The position numbers and the translations under genes are program-made. Below, one piece after another: positions 1-7,321 of a DNA stretch of 16,869 bases. This DNA is from DATCSE01 sp036568605 (GTDB lineage Bacteria; Pseudomonadota; Gammaproteobacteria; Burkholderiales; Burkholderiaceae_C). Every line of letters begins with the position of its first letter. Position 1 is the stretch's first letter. The notes beneath the pieces were generated by a model that was not told the DNA's origin, ran no database searches, and saw nothing but the letters and a program-made list of their open reading frames with translations. Where the stretch lies: assembly GCA_036568605.1 (NCBI GenBank), contig DATCSE010000352.1:1-16869 (forward strand), given 5' to 3'.

Positions 1-117
1 CCGCGCCCGCGCAACCGCATCGAGCTGGCCGAGGATGCGCGCTACGTGCACTACCGCAAGGAGGTGCTGGACTTTCTGTACACGCGGCAGGGCCACGTGG
101 AGGCTGCAGCCGCCTGA
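1..117 (+). CDS. C-terminal end of a nitrate/sulfonate-type ABC transporter ATPase (partial)
   Basis: Only the last 38 codons are present, open at the window edge and ending in TGA at 115-117. The visible tail begins PRPRNRIELAEDARY and continues to a VLDFLYTRQG segment. A 'PRPR..' run, an acidic 'D.RY' segment and a '(V/I)L.FLY..Q' ending are how ATPase subunits of nitrate/bicarbonate/taurine-type importers (NrtD/CmpD/TauB relatives) commonly end. In such systems the ATPase drives uptake of nitrate delivered by a periplasmic binding protein. Its position directly before nirB-nirD-nasA on the same strand fits an NrtD role. No Walker or signature motif lies in the window, so the family call rests on the tail pattern and context alone. 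A taurine or sulfonate ATPase remains possible. Confidence 0.6.
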   Translation, partial: PRPRNRIELAEDARYVHYRKEVLDFLYTRQGHVEAAAA

Positions 118-338
118 ACTCACCGCGGCGATGTCCGCTCAGGACATGGGCCCCACCGCCGTTCGGGCTGAGCCTGTCGAAGCCCCAGGGTGCACACCGG
201 CGCTTCGACCCGCTCAGCGCGAACGGATCTCAGGGCATCACGGCCTGCGGCTATGTTCGTACGAGGCGGTGAGCGCGTCGAACGCATCGACCAGCGAGTC
301 GCTGGCGCGCGCCGCTTGAATTCTGAAAGGCCCATGGG
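118..338 (+). other. Spacer between transporter gene and nirB
   Basis: This 221-base gap holds the REP-like palindrome at 161-224, a small hairpin at 131-147 (ATGTCC / GGACAT arms) and a GAAAGG ribosome-binding site at 325-330, eight bases before the nirB ATG. I see no convincing sigma-70 or NtrC/sigma-54 promoter. The genes could therefore be co-transcribed with the upstream transporter, but a missed promoter cannot be excluded. An open frame crossing this gap is a continuation of a shadow frame and shows no protein-like features. Confidence 0.5.
161..224. repeat. REP-like interspersed palindrome upstream of nirB
   Basis: Two 23-base arms at 161-183 and 202-224 are inverted copies with three mismatches, separated by 18 bases. 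The left arm starts GTTCGGGCTGAGCC and ends GTCGAAGC; the right arm starts GCTTCGACCCGCTC and ends GCGAAC. The 'TTCG..CTGAGC..GTCGAA' core is a commonly met intergenic repeat in GC-rich proteobacteria. Copy number in this genome cannot be judged from one window. The hairpin lies in the leader or spacer between the ABC transporter gene and nirB. Confidence 0.65.
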
Positions 339-2822
339 ATGAAGAAGATGAAGCTCGTGATGATCGGCAACGGCATGGCCGGCATGCGCACGATCGAGGA
401 ACTGCTGAAGATCGAGCCGGACCTCTACGACATCACCGTGTTCGGCGCCGAGCCGCACCCGAACTACAACCGCATCCTGCTGTCGCCGGTGCTCGCGGGC
501 GAGCAGACCGTGGACGAGATCGTCCTGAACAGCTGGGAGTGGTACGCCGAGAACAAGATCACCCTGCATGCCGGCAAGAAGGTGGTCGAGATCGACCGCG
601 TCAAGCGCGTCGTGCGCGCCGAGGACGGCACGACCGCCGAGTACGACCGGCTGCTGCTGTGCACCGGCTCGAACCCGTTCATGCTGCCGGTGCCCGGCAA
701 GGACCTGAAGGGCGTGATCGCGTACCGCGACATCGCCGACACCGACTACATGATCGAGGCCGCCCGCGTGCACAAGAACGCGGTCGTGATCGGCGGCGGC
801 CTGCTGGGCCTGGAGGCCGCGAACGGGCTGATGCTGCGCGGCATGGACGTCACGGTCGTGCACGTGATGCCGTGGCTGATGGAGCGCCAGCTCGACGACG
901 TCGCCGGCCAGCTGCTGCAGAAGTCGCTCGAGGACCGCGGCCTGAAGTTCCGCATCGGCGCGCACACGCAGGAGCTGGTCGGCGGCGACCACGGCCGCGT
1001 CACCGCGATCCGCTTCAAGGACGGCACCGAGCTGCCCGCCGACCTGGTCGTGATGGCGGTCGGCATACGCCCGAACACCGAGCTGGCCGAGAAGGCGCGG
1101 CTGCACTGCAACCGCGGCATCGTCGTCAACGACACGATGCAGACCGTGACCGACCCGCGCATCTACTCGGTCGGCGAATGCGCTGCCCACCGCGGCATCG
1201 CCTACGGCCTGGTCGCGCCGCTGTTCGAGCAGGCCAAGGTCGCGGCGAATCACCTGGCGCAGTTCGGCATCGGCCGCTACCTGGGCTCGATGACCTCGAC
1301 CAAGCTCAAGGTCACCGGCATCGACCTGTTCTCGGCCGGCAACTTCATGGGCGCACGCACCGGCAAGCCGGAGGACGCGAGCTGCGAAGAGATCGTGATG
1401 AGCGATCCGTACGGCGGCGTCTACAAGAAGCTCGTGATCCAGGACGACAAGCTGGTCGGCGCCTGCATGTACGGCGACACGGTCGACGGCAGCTGGTACT
1501 TCAAGCTGCTGCGCGAGGGCCGCAAGATCGGCGATATCCGCGACAAGCTGATGTTCGGCGAGTCCAACATCGGCGACACCGGCCACGAGGGCCACAACAA
1601 GGCCGCGGCGATGCCGGACGACGCCGAAGTCTGCGGCTGCAACGGCGTCAACAAGGGCACCATCTGCAAGGCCATCAAGGAGAAAGGCCTGTTCACGCTG
1701 GAGGAGGTTCGCAAGCACACCAAGGCCAGCGCCTCGTGCGGCTCGTGCACCGGGCTGGTCGAGCAGCTGCTGATGTTCACCGCGGGCGGCGACTACTCGA
1801 AGGCACCGACCAAGAAGGCGATGTGCGGTTGCACCGATGCCAGCCACGATGACGTGCGCCGCGCGATCCGCGAGCAGCACCTGCTGACGATCGCCGACGT
1901 GCAGAAGACCATGGGCTGGCGCACGCCCAACGGCTGCTCGAGCTGTCGCCCGGCGCTGAACTACTACCTGATCAGCACCTGGCCCAAGGAAGCCATCGAC
2001 GACCCGCAGAGCCGCTTCATCAACGAGCGCAGCCACGCGAACATCCAGAAGGACGGCACCTACTCGGTCGTGCCGCGCATGTGGGGCGGCGTGACGACGG
2101 CCGACGAGCTACGCCGCATCGCCGATGCGGTCGACAAGTACAAGATCCCGACGGTCAAGGTCACCGGCGGGCAGCGCATCGACCTGCTGGGCGTCAAGAA
2201 GGAAGACCTGGTCAACGTCTGGCGCGACATCGGCATGCCGTCGGGCCATGCCTACGGCAAGACCTTGCGCACCGTGAAGACCTGCGTCGGCAGCGAATGG
2301 TGTCGCTTCGGCACGCAGGACAGCACCAAGATGGGCCAGGACCTGGAGCGTGCGCTGTGGCGCATGTACGCGCCGCACAAGGTCAAGCTCGCGGTCAGCG
2401 GCTGCCCGCGCAACTGCGCCGAATCGGGCATCAAGGACGTCGGCGTGATCGGCGTCGATTCGGGCTGGGAGATCTATGTCGGCGGCAACGGCGGCATCAA
2501 GACCGAGGTCGCGCACTTCTTCGTGAAGCTCAAGACGGCCGAGGAAGTTCTCGAGTACAGCGGCGCGTTCTTGCAGCTCTACCGCGAGGAAGGCTGGTAC
2601 CTGGAGCGCACCGTGCACTACATCGGACGCGTCGGGCTGGACTACGTGAAGAAGAAGATCCTCGACGACGCCGAAGGTCGGCGCGCGCTGTGGGAGCGGC
2701 TGCAGTTCTCGCTCGCGGACGAGCCGGACCCGTGGTTCGAGATGTCGCGCGCGCACGTCGACGAACGGCAATTCATTCCGATCGCGGTCGCGTCGGACTC
2801 GAACGAAAAGGTGGGCGCATGA
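339..2822 (+). CDS. nirB: Assimilatory nitrite reductase [NAD(P)H], large subunit
   Basis: This cytoplasmic enzyme reduces nitrite to ammonium with six electrons from NAD(P)H. The protein has 827 residues, close to the roughly 850 usual for NirB. It opens with an FAD fold (MIGNGMAG near residue 7) and an NAD(P)H fold (VVIGGGLLGLEA near residue 148). Two BFD-like [2Fe-2S] modules follow, with Cys432/434/467/470 and Cys496/498/533/536. The C-terminal half carries the siroheme-[4Fe-4S] ligands Cys649, Cys655, Cys689 and Cys693 (C-x5-C and CPRNC). The start is the ATG at 339, eight bases after GAAAGG; the ATG at 334 meets a stop two codons later. The stop overlaps the nirD start as ATGA, so the two subunits are translationally coupled. 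It is the first full gene of the nirB-nirD-nasA cluster. Confidence 0.97.
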   Translation: MKKMKLVMIGNGMAGMRTIEELLKIEPDLYDITVFGAEPHPNYNRILLSPVLAGEQTVDEIVLNSWEWYAENKITLHAGKKVVEIDRVKRVVRAEDGTTAEYDRLLLCTGSNPFMLPVPGKDLKGVIAYRDIADTDYMIEAARVHKNAVVIGGGLLGLEAANGLMLRGMDVTVVHVMPWLMERQLDDVAGQLLQKSLEDRGLKFRIGAHTQELVGGDHGRVTAIRFKDGTELPADLVVMAVGIRPNTELAEKARLHCNRGIVVNDTMQTVTDPRIYSVGECAAHRGIAYGLVAPLFEQAKVAANHLAQFGIGRYLGSMTSTKLKVTGIDLFSAGNFMGARTGKPEDASCEEIVMSDPYGGVYKKLVIQDDKLVGACMYGDTVDGSWYFKLLREGRKIGDIRDKLMFGESNIGDTGHEGHNKAAAMPDDAEVCGCNGVNKGTICKAIKEKGLFTLEEVRKHTKASASCGSCTGLVEQLLMFTAGGDYSKAPTKKAMCGCTDASHDDVRRAIREQHLLTIADVQKTMGWRTPNGCSSCRPALNYYLISTWPKEAIDDPQSRFINERSHANIQKDGTYSVVPRMWGGVTTADELRRIADAVDKYKIPTVKVTGGQRIDLLGVKKEDLVNVWRDIGMPSGHAYGKTLRTVKTCVGSEWCRFGTQDSTKMGQDLERALWRMYAPHKVKLAVSGCPRNCAESGIKDVGVIGVDSGWEIYVGGNGGIKTEVAHFFVKLKTAEEVLEYSGAFLQLYREEGWYLERTVHYIGRVGLDYVKKKILDDAEGRRALWERLQFSLADEPDPWFEMSRAHVDERQFIPIAVASDSNEKVGA

Positions 2823-3226
2823 ACCAGGCCAGAAGCTGGCAGCGCATCTGCCGCGTCGACGACATTCCGGTGTTGGGCGCTCGCCGCGTCGCGCGGGCGG
2901 CCGGGATCGAGGTCGCGGTGTTCCGCAATGCCGAGGACCAGGTGTTTGCGCTGCTCGACCGCTGCCCGCACAAAGGCGGGCCGCTGAGCCAGGGCATCGT
3001 GTTCGGCAGCAGCGTGGCCTGCCCGCTGCACAACTGGTCCATCGGGCTGGACGACGGCTGCGCGAAGGCACCCGACGAAGGCTGCACGCCGCGCTTCGCG
3101 GTGAAGGTCGAGAACGGCGAGGTCTACCTCGATGCGGTCGAGCTCGCCGGACACGCGACCGACCTGGCGCGGCCCATCGCCGGGCCAATCAGCACCAGGT
3201 CCCCTCTCCCCCTGGGAGAGGGCTAG
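2819..3226 (+). CDS. nirD: Nitrite reductase small subunit, Rieske-type NirD
   Basis: This 135-residue protein is the small partner of NirB. It is a Rieske-fold domain with an intact ligand set: Cys49-Pro-His51 (CPHKGG) and Cys68-Pro-Leu-His71 (CPLHNW). A [2Fe-2S] cluster is therefore likely; some enterobacterial NirD proteins have lost these ligands. The ATG at 2819 overlaps the nirB TGA by four bases, implying coupled, near-equal translation. The last residues, SPLPLGEG, and the TAG stop at 3224-3226 are encoded by an interspersed repeat (3201-3234), so the native C-terminus was probably around residue 125 and has been replaced or extended. The residues before that are ordinary for the family. 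Confidence 0.95.
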   Translation: MNQARSWQRICRVDDIPVLGARRVARAAGIEVAVFRNAEDQVFALLDRCPHKGGPLSQGIVFGSSVACPLHNWSIGLDDGCAKAPDEGCTPRFAVKVENGEVYLDAVELAGHATDLARPIAGPISTRSPLPLGEG

Positions 3227-3234
3227 GGTGAGGG
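3201..3234 (+). repeat. Interspersed repeat, copy 1 (nirD 3' end)
   Basis: This 34-base copy of a C/G-rich element begins with a CCTCTCCC...GGGAGAGGG palindrome and ends GGGTGAGGG. It is in frame with nirD, supplies residues SPLPLGEG and provides the TAG stop. Its inverted partner lies at 3276-3307. Repeats of this style (CTCTCCC / GGGAGAGGG followed by GGGTGAGGG) are widespread between genes in proteobacteria and typically encode xSPLPLGEG or PSPQPSPxG when read through. Confidence 0.8.
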
Positions 3235-3243
3235 CCAACGAGC

Positions 3244-6171
3244 GTGCTCGACGCAGCCACTACCGCGGTCGCTGACCCCTCACCCCAACCCTCTCCCCAG
3301 GGAGTGAGCGAGACGCGCAGCACCTGCCCGTACTGCGGGGTCGGTTGCGGCGTGATCATCGAGACCGCGGGCGACGCGATCACGAACGTGCGCGGCGATC
3401 CGGACCATCCGGCAAACTTCGGCCGCCTGTGCACCAAGGGCAGCACGCTGCACCTGACCGCTGCCGCATCCATCACGCGGCAGACCCGGCTGCTGCAACC
3501 GATGCGCCGCGCCGAACGAGACGCAACGCCTCGAGCCGTCAGCTGGGACAATGCGCTGGACGACGCTGCGCAACGCATCGCCCGCATCGTGCGCGAGCAC
3601 GGCCCCGACGCGGTCGGCTTCTATGTCTCGGGCCAGCTGCTGACCGAGGACTACTACGCGTTCAACAAGCTCGCGAAGGGCCTGATCGGCACCAACAACA
3701 TCGACACCAATTCGCGCCTGTGCATGAGCAGCGCGGTCGCCGGCTACAAGGCGACGCTGGGTGCCGATGCGCCGCCGGCCTGCTACGACGACCTCGCGCT
3801 CGCGAAGACCGTGTTCATCGCCGGCTCGAACATGGCGATCGCGCACCCCATCCTGTTCCGCCGGCTCGAGGATGCGCGGGCGGCGAACCCGGATGCGAAG
3901 CTGATCGTCGCCGACCCGCGCCGCACCGAGACGGCCGCGGTTGCCGACCTGCACCTGCAGCTGCTGCCAGGCACCGACGTCGTCTTGTTCCACGGCCTCG
4001 CGCACCTGCTGCTGTGGGAAGGGCTGACCGACACGGCATTCATCGCCGCGCACACGACCGGCTTCGATGCGCTGCGCGACCGCGTGCGCGAGTACACGCC
4101 CAAGCACGTCGCGTCGGTCTGCGGTCTGAAGGAAGCCGACATCGTGCAGGCGGCGCGCTGGTTCGGGGGCCTTGCCCGGCAGGGTGATGCTCAGGTTCGC
4201 ACGCCGACCCTTTCGCTCTATTGCCAAGGGTTGAACCAGAGCAGCAGCGGCACCGACAAGAACGCCGCGCTGATCAACCTGCACCTCGCGACCGGGCAGA
4301 TCGGCAAGCCCGGCGCCGGGCCGTTTTCGCTGACCGGCCAGCCGAACGCGATGGGCGGGCGCGAGGTCGGCGGGCTCGCGAACCTGCTCAGCGCGCACCG
4401 CGATCTCGCGAACCCGCAGCATCGCGCCGAGGTCGCGGCGCTGTGGGGCGTGACCGACGTGCCCTCCACGCCGGGCAAGACCGCGGTCGAGATGTTCCAG
4501 GCCGCGGCGGACGGCGCGATCCGCGCGCTGTGGATCGCATGCACGAACCCCGCGCAGTCGATGCCCGACCAAGCCACCGTGCGGCGCGCACTCGAGCGCT
4601 GCGAATTCGTCGTCGTGCAGGAAGCCTTTGCGACGACCGCGACCTGCGCCTACGCCGACCTGCTGCTGCCGGCGACGAGCTGGGGCGAGAAGCACGGCAC
4701 CGTGACCAACAGCGAGCGCCGCATCAGCCGCGTGCGCGCGGCGCTGCCGGCGCCCGGCGAGGCGCGCCACGACTGGGCGATCGCGGTCGAGCTGGGCCGG
4801 CGCCTCGAGCCGCTGCTGCCGTCGCGGCGCGTGCCGGCATGCCTGACGCTGTTCGGCGCCGACACCGCCGAGGCGTTGTGGAACGAACACCGCGAGAGCA
4901 CGCGCGGCCGCGATCTGGACATCACCGGCCTGAGCTACGCGATGCTCGAGGCGCAACCGCAGCAGTGGCCCTATGCCGAGGGCGCGTCCGCCGCGACGCC
5001 GCGCCTCTACGCCGACGGCCGCTTCGCGACGCCCGACGGCCGCGCGCGCTTCGCCGCGCCGGCGTATCGCCCGGTCGCCGAGCCGCGCGATGCGCGCTAC
5101 CCGATCGGCCTGACCACCGGGCGCCTGCGCGACCAGTGGCATGCGATGAGCCGCACCGGCACGCTGGGCCGGCTGTTCGGCCAGGCGCCCGACGCGACGA
5201 TCGAGATGCACCCGCAGGAGCTGCAGCGGCGCCGCTTCCACGAAGGCGATCTGCTGCGCGTGCGCTCGCGGCGCGGCGAATGCGTGCTGCCGGTGCGCGG
5301 CACCGATGGGGTCGCACCGGGGCAGGCGTTCGTCGCGATGCACTGGGGCGAAGAGTTCGTCTCGGGCCATGCGGCCGACGGCCGCGCGCTGGCCGGCGTC
5401 AACGCACTGACCAACGGCGCGTACTGCCCGCAGTCCAAGCAGCCGGAGCTGAAGCACGCCGCGATACGGGTCGAGCGCGCCGAGCTGCCGTGGCGCGTGC
5501 TCGGTGCGGCCTGGCTGCCGGCCGACGAGGCGCTCGCGGTACGCGAACGGCTGCGTCCGTTGTTGCGCACGTTCGGCTATGCGAGCTGCGTGCCGTTCGG
5601 CCGCGAGCCGGATGCGCAGATCGGCCTGCTGTTCCGCGGCGCGGCGGCCGCCCCACTGGAGGACGCAGTGCTCGAAGAGATCGAGCACGCGTTCGGACTG
5701 TGGAGCGCGGCGGGCACGCCGGTGCTGCGTTATGCCGATGCGCGCGGCGGCCAGCGCCGTGCGATGCGCCTGGCCCGGGACGCCACGGCCAGCGGCGACA
5801 CGCGCCTGGCCGCGTTCCTGCTCGCCGGCGACACGCGCGCTGAAGCCTGGGTGCTGCCGCTGCTGCAGCAACGCGAGCCGGCGCAGGCGTTCGGCCGCGC
5901 GCTGCTCGCCGCGAGTGCGAAGCCGCCGGTCGCGGTCGCCTCGCGCGGCACGCAGGTGTGCAGTTGCCTGGACGTCACCGAGCCGCAGATCGACGCAGCG
6001 CTCGCCCGCATCGGCGGCAGCCCCGACGAGCGCCTAGCGCAACTGCAGCGCGAATTGCGCTGCGGTACGCAATGCGGCTCGTGCGTGCCGACGCTGCGAA
6101 CGATGATTCGGGCTGTTGCGCCCTCTGCCCTGCTGGGAGAGGGAACCGAAAACCTCAGTTCGACTGCTTGA
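3244..6171 (+). CDS. nasA: Assimilatory nitrate reductase, catalytic subunit with C-terminal BFD domain
   Basis: This cytoplasmic molybdenum enzyme reduces nitrate to nitrite, feeding NirBD. It has 975 residues from GTG 3244, numbered here from that start. The N-terminal [4Fe-4S] ligands are Cys28, Cys31, Cys35 and Cys63. The likely Mo ligand is Cys160 in RLCMSSAV. The bis-MGD domains run to about residue 740, and the molybdopterin-binding C-lobe starts near TTGRLRDQWH. A variable segment then leads to a BFD-like [2Fe-2S] domain with Cys906/908/944/947, as in Klebsiella-type NasA, an electron entry point. The start is uncertain: GTG 3244 has a GAGG about nine bases upstream, but codons 11-20 come from repeat DNA and GTG 3304 (SETRSTCPYCG) is an alternative nearer the usual family start. 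The 3' end overlaps the convergent carbonic anhydrase gene by 17 bases. Confidence 0.95.
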   Translation: MLDAATTAVADPSPQPSPQGVSETRSTCPYCGVGCGVIIETAGDAITNVRGDPDHPANFGRLCTKGSTLHLTAAASITRQTRLLQPMRRAERDATPRAVSWDNALDDAAQRIARIVREHGPDAVGFYVSGQLLTEDYYAFNKLAKGLIGTNNIDTNSRLCMSSAVAGYKATLGADAPPACYDDLALAKTVFIAGSNMAIAHPILFRRLEDARAANPDAKLIVADPRRTETAAVADLHLQLLPGTDVVLFHGLAHLLLWEGLTDTAFIAAHTTGFDALRDRVREYTPKHVASVCGLKEADIVQAARWFGGLARQGDAQVRTPTLSLYCQGLNQSSSGTDKNAALINLHLATGQIGKPGAGPFSLTGQPNAMGGREVGGLANLLSAHRDLANPQHRAEVAALWGVTDVPSTPGKTAVEMFQAAADGAIRALWIACTNPAQSMPDQATVRRALERCEFVVVQEAFATTATCAYADLLLPATSWGEKHGTVTNSERRISRVRAALPAPGEARHDWAIAVELGRRLEPLLPSRRVPACLTLFGADTAEALWNEHRESTRGRDLDITGLSYAMLEAQPQQWPYAEGASAATPRLYADGRFATPDGRARFAAPAYRPVAEPRDARYPIGLTTGRLRDQWHAMSRTGTLGRLFGQAPDATIEMHPQELQRRRFHEGDLLRVRSRRGECVLPVRGTDGVAPGQAFVAMHWGEEFVSGHAADGRALAGVNALTNGAYCPQSKQPELKHAAIRVERAELPWRVLGAAWLPADEALAVRERLRPLLRTFGYASCVPFGREPDAQIGLLFRGAAAAPLEDAVLEEIEHAFGLWSAAGTPVLRYADARGGQRRAMRLARDATASGDTRLAAFLLAGDTRAEAWVLPLLQQREPAQAFGRALLAASAKPPVAVASRGTQVCSCLDVTEPQIDAALARIGGSPDERLAQLQRELRCGTQCGSCVPTLRTMIRAVAPSALLGEGTENLSSTA
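3276..3307 (-). repeat. Interspersed repeat, copy 2, inverted (nasA 5' end)
   Basis: On the minus strand this reads as the same element as 3201-3234: a TCCC..GGGGAGAGGG palindrome, then a T-G-rich GGGGTGAGGGG tail, with about three differences over 24 bases. The two copies are inverted and separated by 41 bases. It is read in frame by the first codons of nasA, giving the peptide PSPQPSPQG. Confidence 0.78.
6121..6143. repeat. Partial third copy of the CCCTCT/GAGAGGG palindrome in the nasA 3' end
   Basis: CCCTCTGCCC...GGGAGAGGG matches the palindromic part of the repeats at 3201 and 3276 but lacks the GGGTGAGGG tail. It is translated as PSALLGEG near the NasA C-terminus, after the BFD domain, and so looks like a read-through copy that extended the protein. 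Confidence 0.5.
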
Positions 6172-7219
6172 TCAATCGAGCATTGGCGGACTGAATCGGC
6201 CGCGCATTCATCGGATAGAGCCGCGCGAAGATGCCGATCTGCTCGTCCGAGATGGCCACCGGCTGCTTCATCACCATCCACAGCACGCCTTCGCTGCACG
6301 GCGGCGTCGTCAGCGAGCCCATGTAGGTGTAGTAGCCGCGCTCGTGCGGCAGCAGCTGGTTCAGGTCGATCGTCGAGCGCGCCACGACCTCGTCGCCCTT
6401 CTCGAGCGGCAGGTTGTTCCAGACGCTTTGTACGACCGGCTGCGCACTGCCCCGCTCGAGCAGCACCGCGACCACCGCGAGCTTGCCTTGCGCGCTCTTG
6501 TGCACCAGGTGCGCCACCATGTCGAACGGCTTGCCGTCGACGCGCTCTTCCGACGGGCGGTGGAAGTGGAACTGCGCGAGCTCGTAGCGCTGCCCCATCA
6601 CCTCGATCGTGTTGCCGGGCGCGACGTTGACCTGGATCGTGTGGCCGTTGTCCAGCACCTTGAATCCGCTGGGCTTGTAGTCGAACTGGACCGCATCGAG
6701 CTCGACCTTGATGCCGTCGCGGATGTCGATCGGGCTTTGCCGCGTGCCGCGTTCGCATGCGGCGAACTCCGGACTCAGCCGGGCCCAGTGTTCCGGGCCG
6801 CCGCTGCCTTGGTAGTCCCAGTGCGGCGGGTGCGCGGAATGTTCGGCATGCGGCGCGTCGGCGCCTTTGCTGCTGCCCTCGCGCGCCTTGGCGGAGACGG
6901 GACGACGCGCGGTCGCCGCAGGGCGCACCGGCTCCGTCCCAGCAGCCGCGTCACCGCGCGCGACCCCGACGGCGGCGGAAGCAGCACCCTCGGGTGCGCT
7001 GACCTTCGAGACGACACGCACGAGATTCGGGTTGTCCTTGCCGGCCGGTTTGATCACGCCCAGGCGTTGCGCAAGCCGCTCGCGCACGACCTCGAGCGGA
7101 TCGGGCGCGGCGATCGTGCGCGCCGGTGCCGACGCGCTGCCGTCGGCGGCCGATGCCGCAGCGGCCGATGCAAGCAGCAGCGACGCCAGCAGCGCCTTGA
7201 ACGGCAACGGAACAGGCAT
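6155..7219 (-). CDS. Periplasmic alpha-class carbonic anhydrase with long N-terminal region
   Basis: This enzyme interconverts CO2 and bicarbonate, probably in the periplasm. The 354-residue protein starts with a signal peptide (MPVPLPFKALLASLLL..., likely cleaved after the SAA near residue 25). The alpha-CA domain spans roughly residues 133-350 (HWDY, QSPIDI, FHFHRPSE, MVAHLVH, TTPPCSEG). The zinc ligands are His218, His220 and His237; Cys155 and Cys308 can form the disulfide typical of exported alpha-CAs. Start ATG 7219 has GGGAG six bases upstream; the longer frame to 7279 would bury the signal peptide. About 105 residues between signal peptide and enzyme domain are unusual: a short helical block (PLEVVRERLAQRLG), then an Ala/Pro/Ser/Lys linker and a His-containing stretch. 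It lies downstream of the MFS gene on the same strand and could be co-transcribed. Confidence 0.93.
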   Translation of the reverse strand: MPVPLPFKALLASLLLASAAAASAADGSASAPARTIAAPDPLEVVRERLAQRLGVIKPAGKDNPNLVRVVSKVSAPEGAASAAVGVARGDAAAGTEPVRPAATARRPVSAKAREGSSKGADAPHAEHSAHPPHWDYQGSGGPEHWARLSPEFAACERGTRQSPIDIRDGIKVELDAVQFDYKPSGFKVLDNGHTIQVNVAPGNTIEVMGQRYELAQFHFHRPSEERVDGKPFDMVAHLVHKSAQGKLAVVAVLLERGSAQPVVQSVWNNLPLEKGDEVVARSTIDLNQLLPHERGYYTYMGSLTTPPCSEGVLWMVMKQPVAISDEQIGIFARLYPMNARPIQSANARLIKQSN

Positions 7220-7288
7220 GAAGGACTCCCGAGCGCCGAACAGCGCCCGCCACGGGCATATCGGCCGCGGGCCGGGCAACTTGAACGA

Positions 7289-7321
7289 GCCGGAGATCGG
7301 CCGGAGATCAGCCGGAAATCG
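7289..7321. repeat. Three tandem 11-base repeats over the MFS gene stop
   Basis: GCCGGAGATCG, GCCGGAGATCA and GCCGGAAATCG follow one another without gaps. The third unit encodes the last residues (PISG region) of the MFS transporter on the minus strand, and the stop codon at 7308-7310 lies in the second unit. The array is short enough to be replication slippage and could vary between strains. Confidence 0.75.

Noticed and set aside
131..147. ATGTCC/GGACAT palindrome upstream of nirB as a regulator binding site
   Set aside because: Six-base arms occur often by chance and there is no adjacent promoter; noted only as a small hairpin.
35..319. 94-codon open frame crossing the end of the transporter gene and the nirB spacer
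   Set aside because: Starts inside another frame of the transporter tail, runs through a repeat and has no protein-like pattern.
120..2036. 638-codon open frame on the minus strand opposite nirB
   Set aside because: Antisense to the complete nirB reading frame, Ala/Val/His/Arg-rich, no motif, and crosses the REP-like repeat.
3280..5871. 863-codon open frame on the minus strand opposite nasA
   Set aside because: It is a shadow of a real gene in GC-rich DNA: Arg/Ala/Gly-heavy composition, no recognisable domain, and fully antisense to nasA with its clear cofactor motifs.
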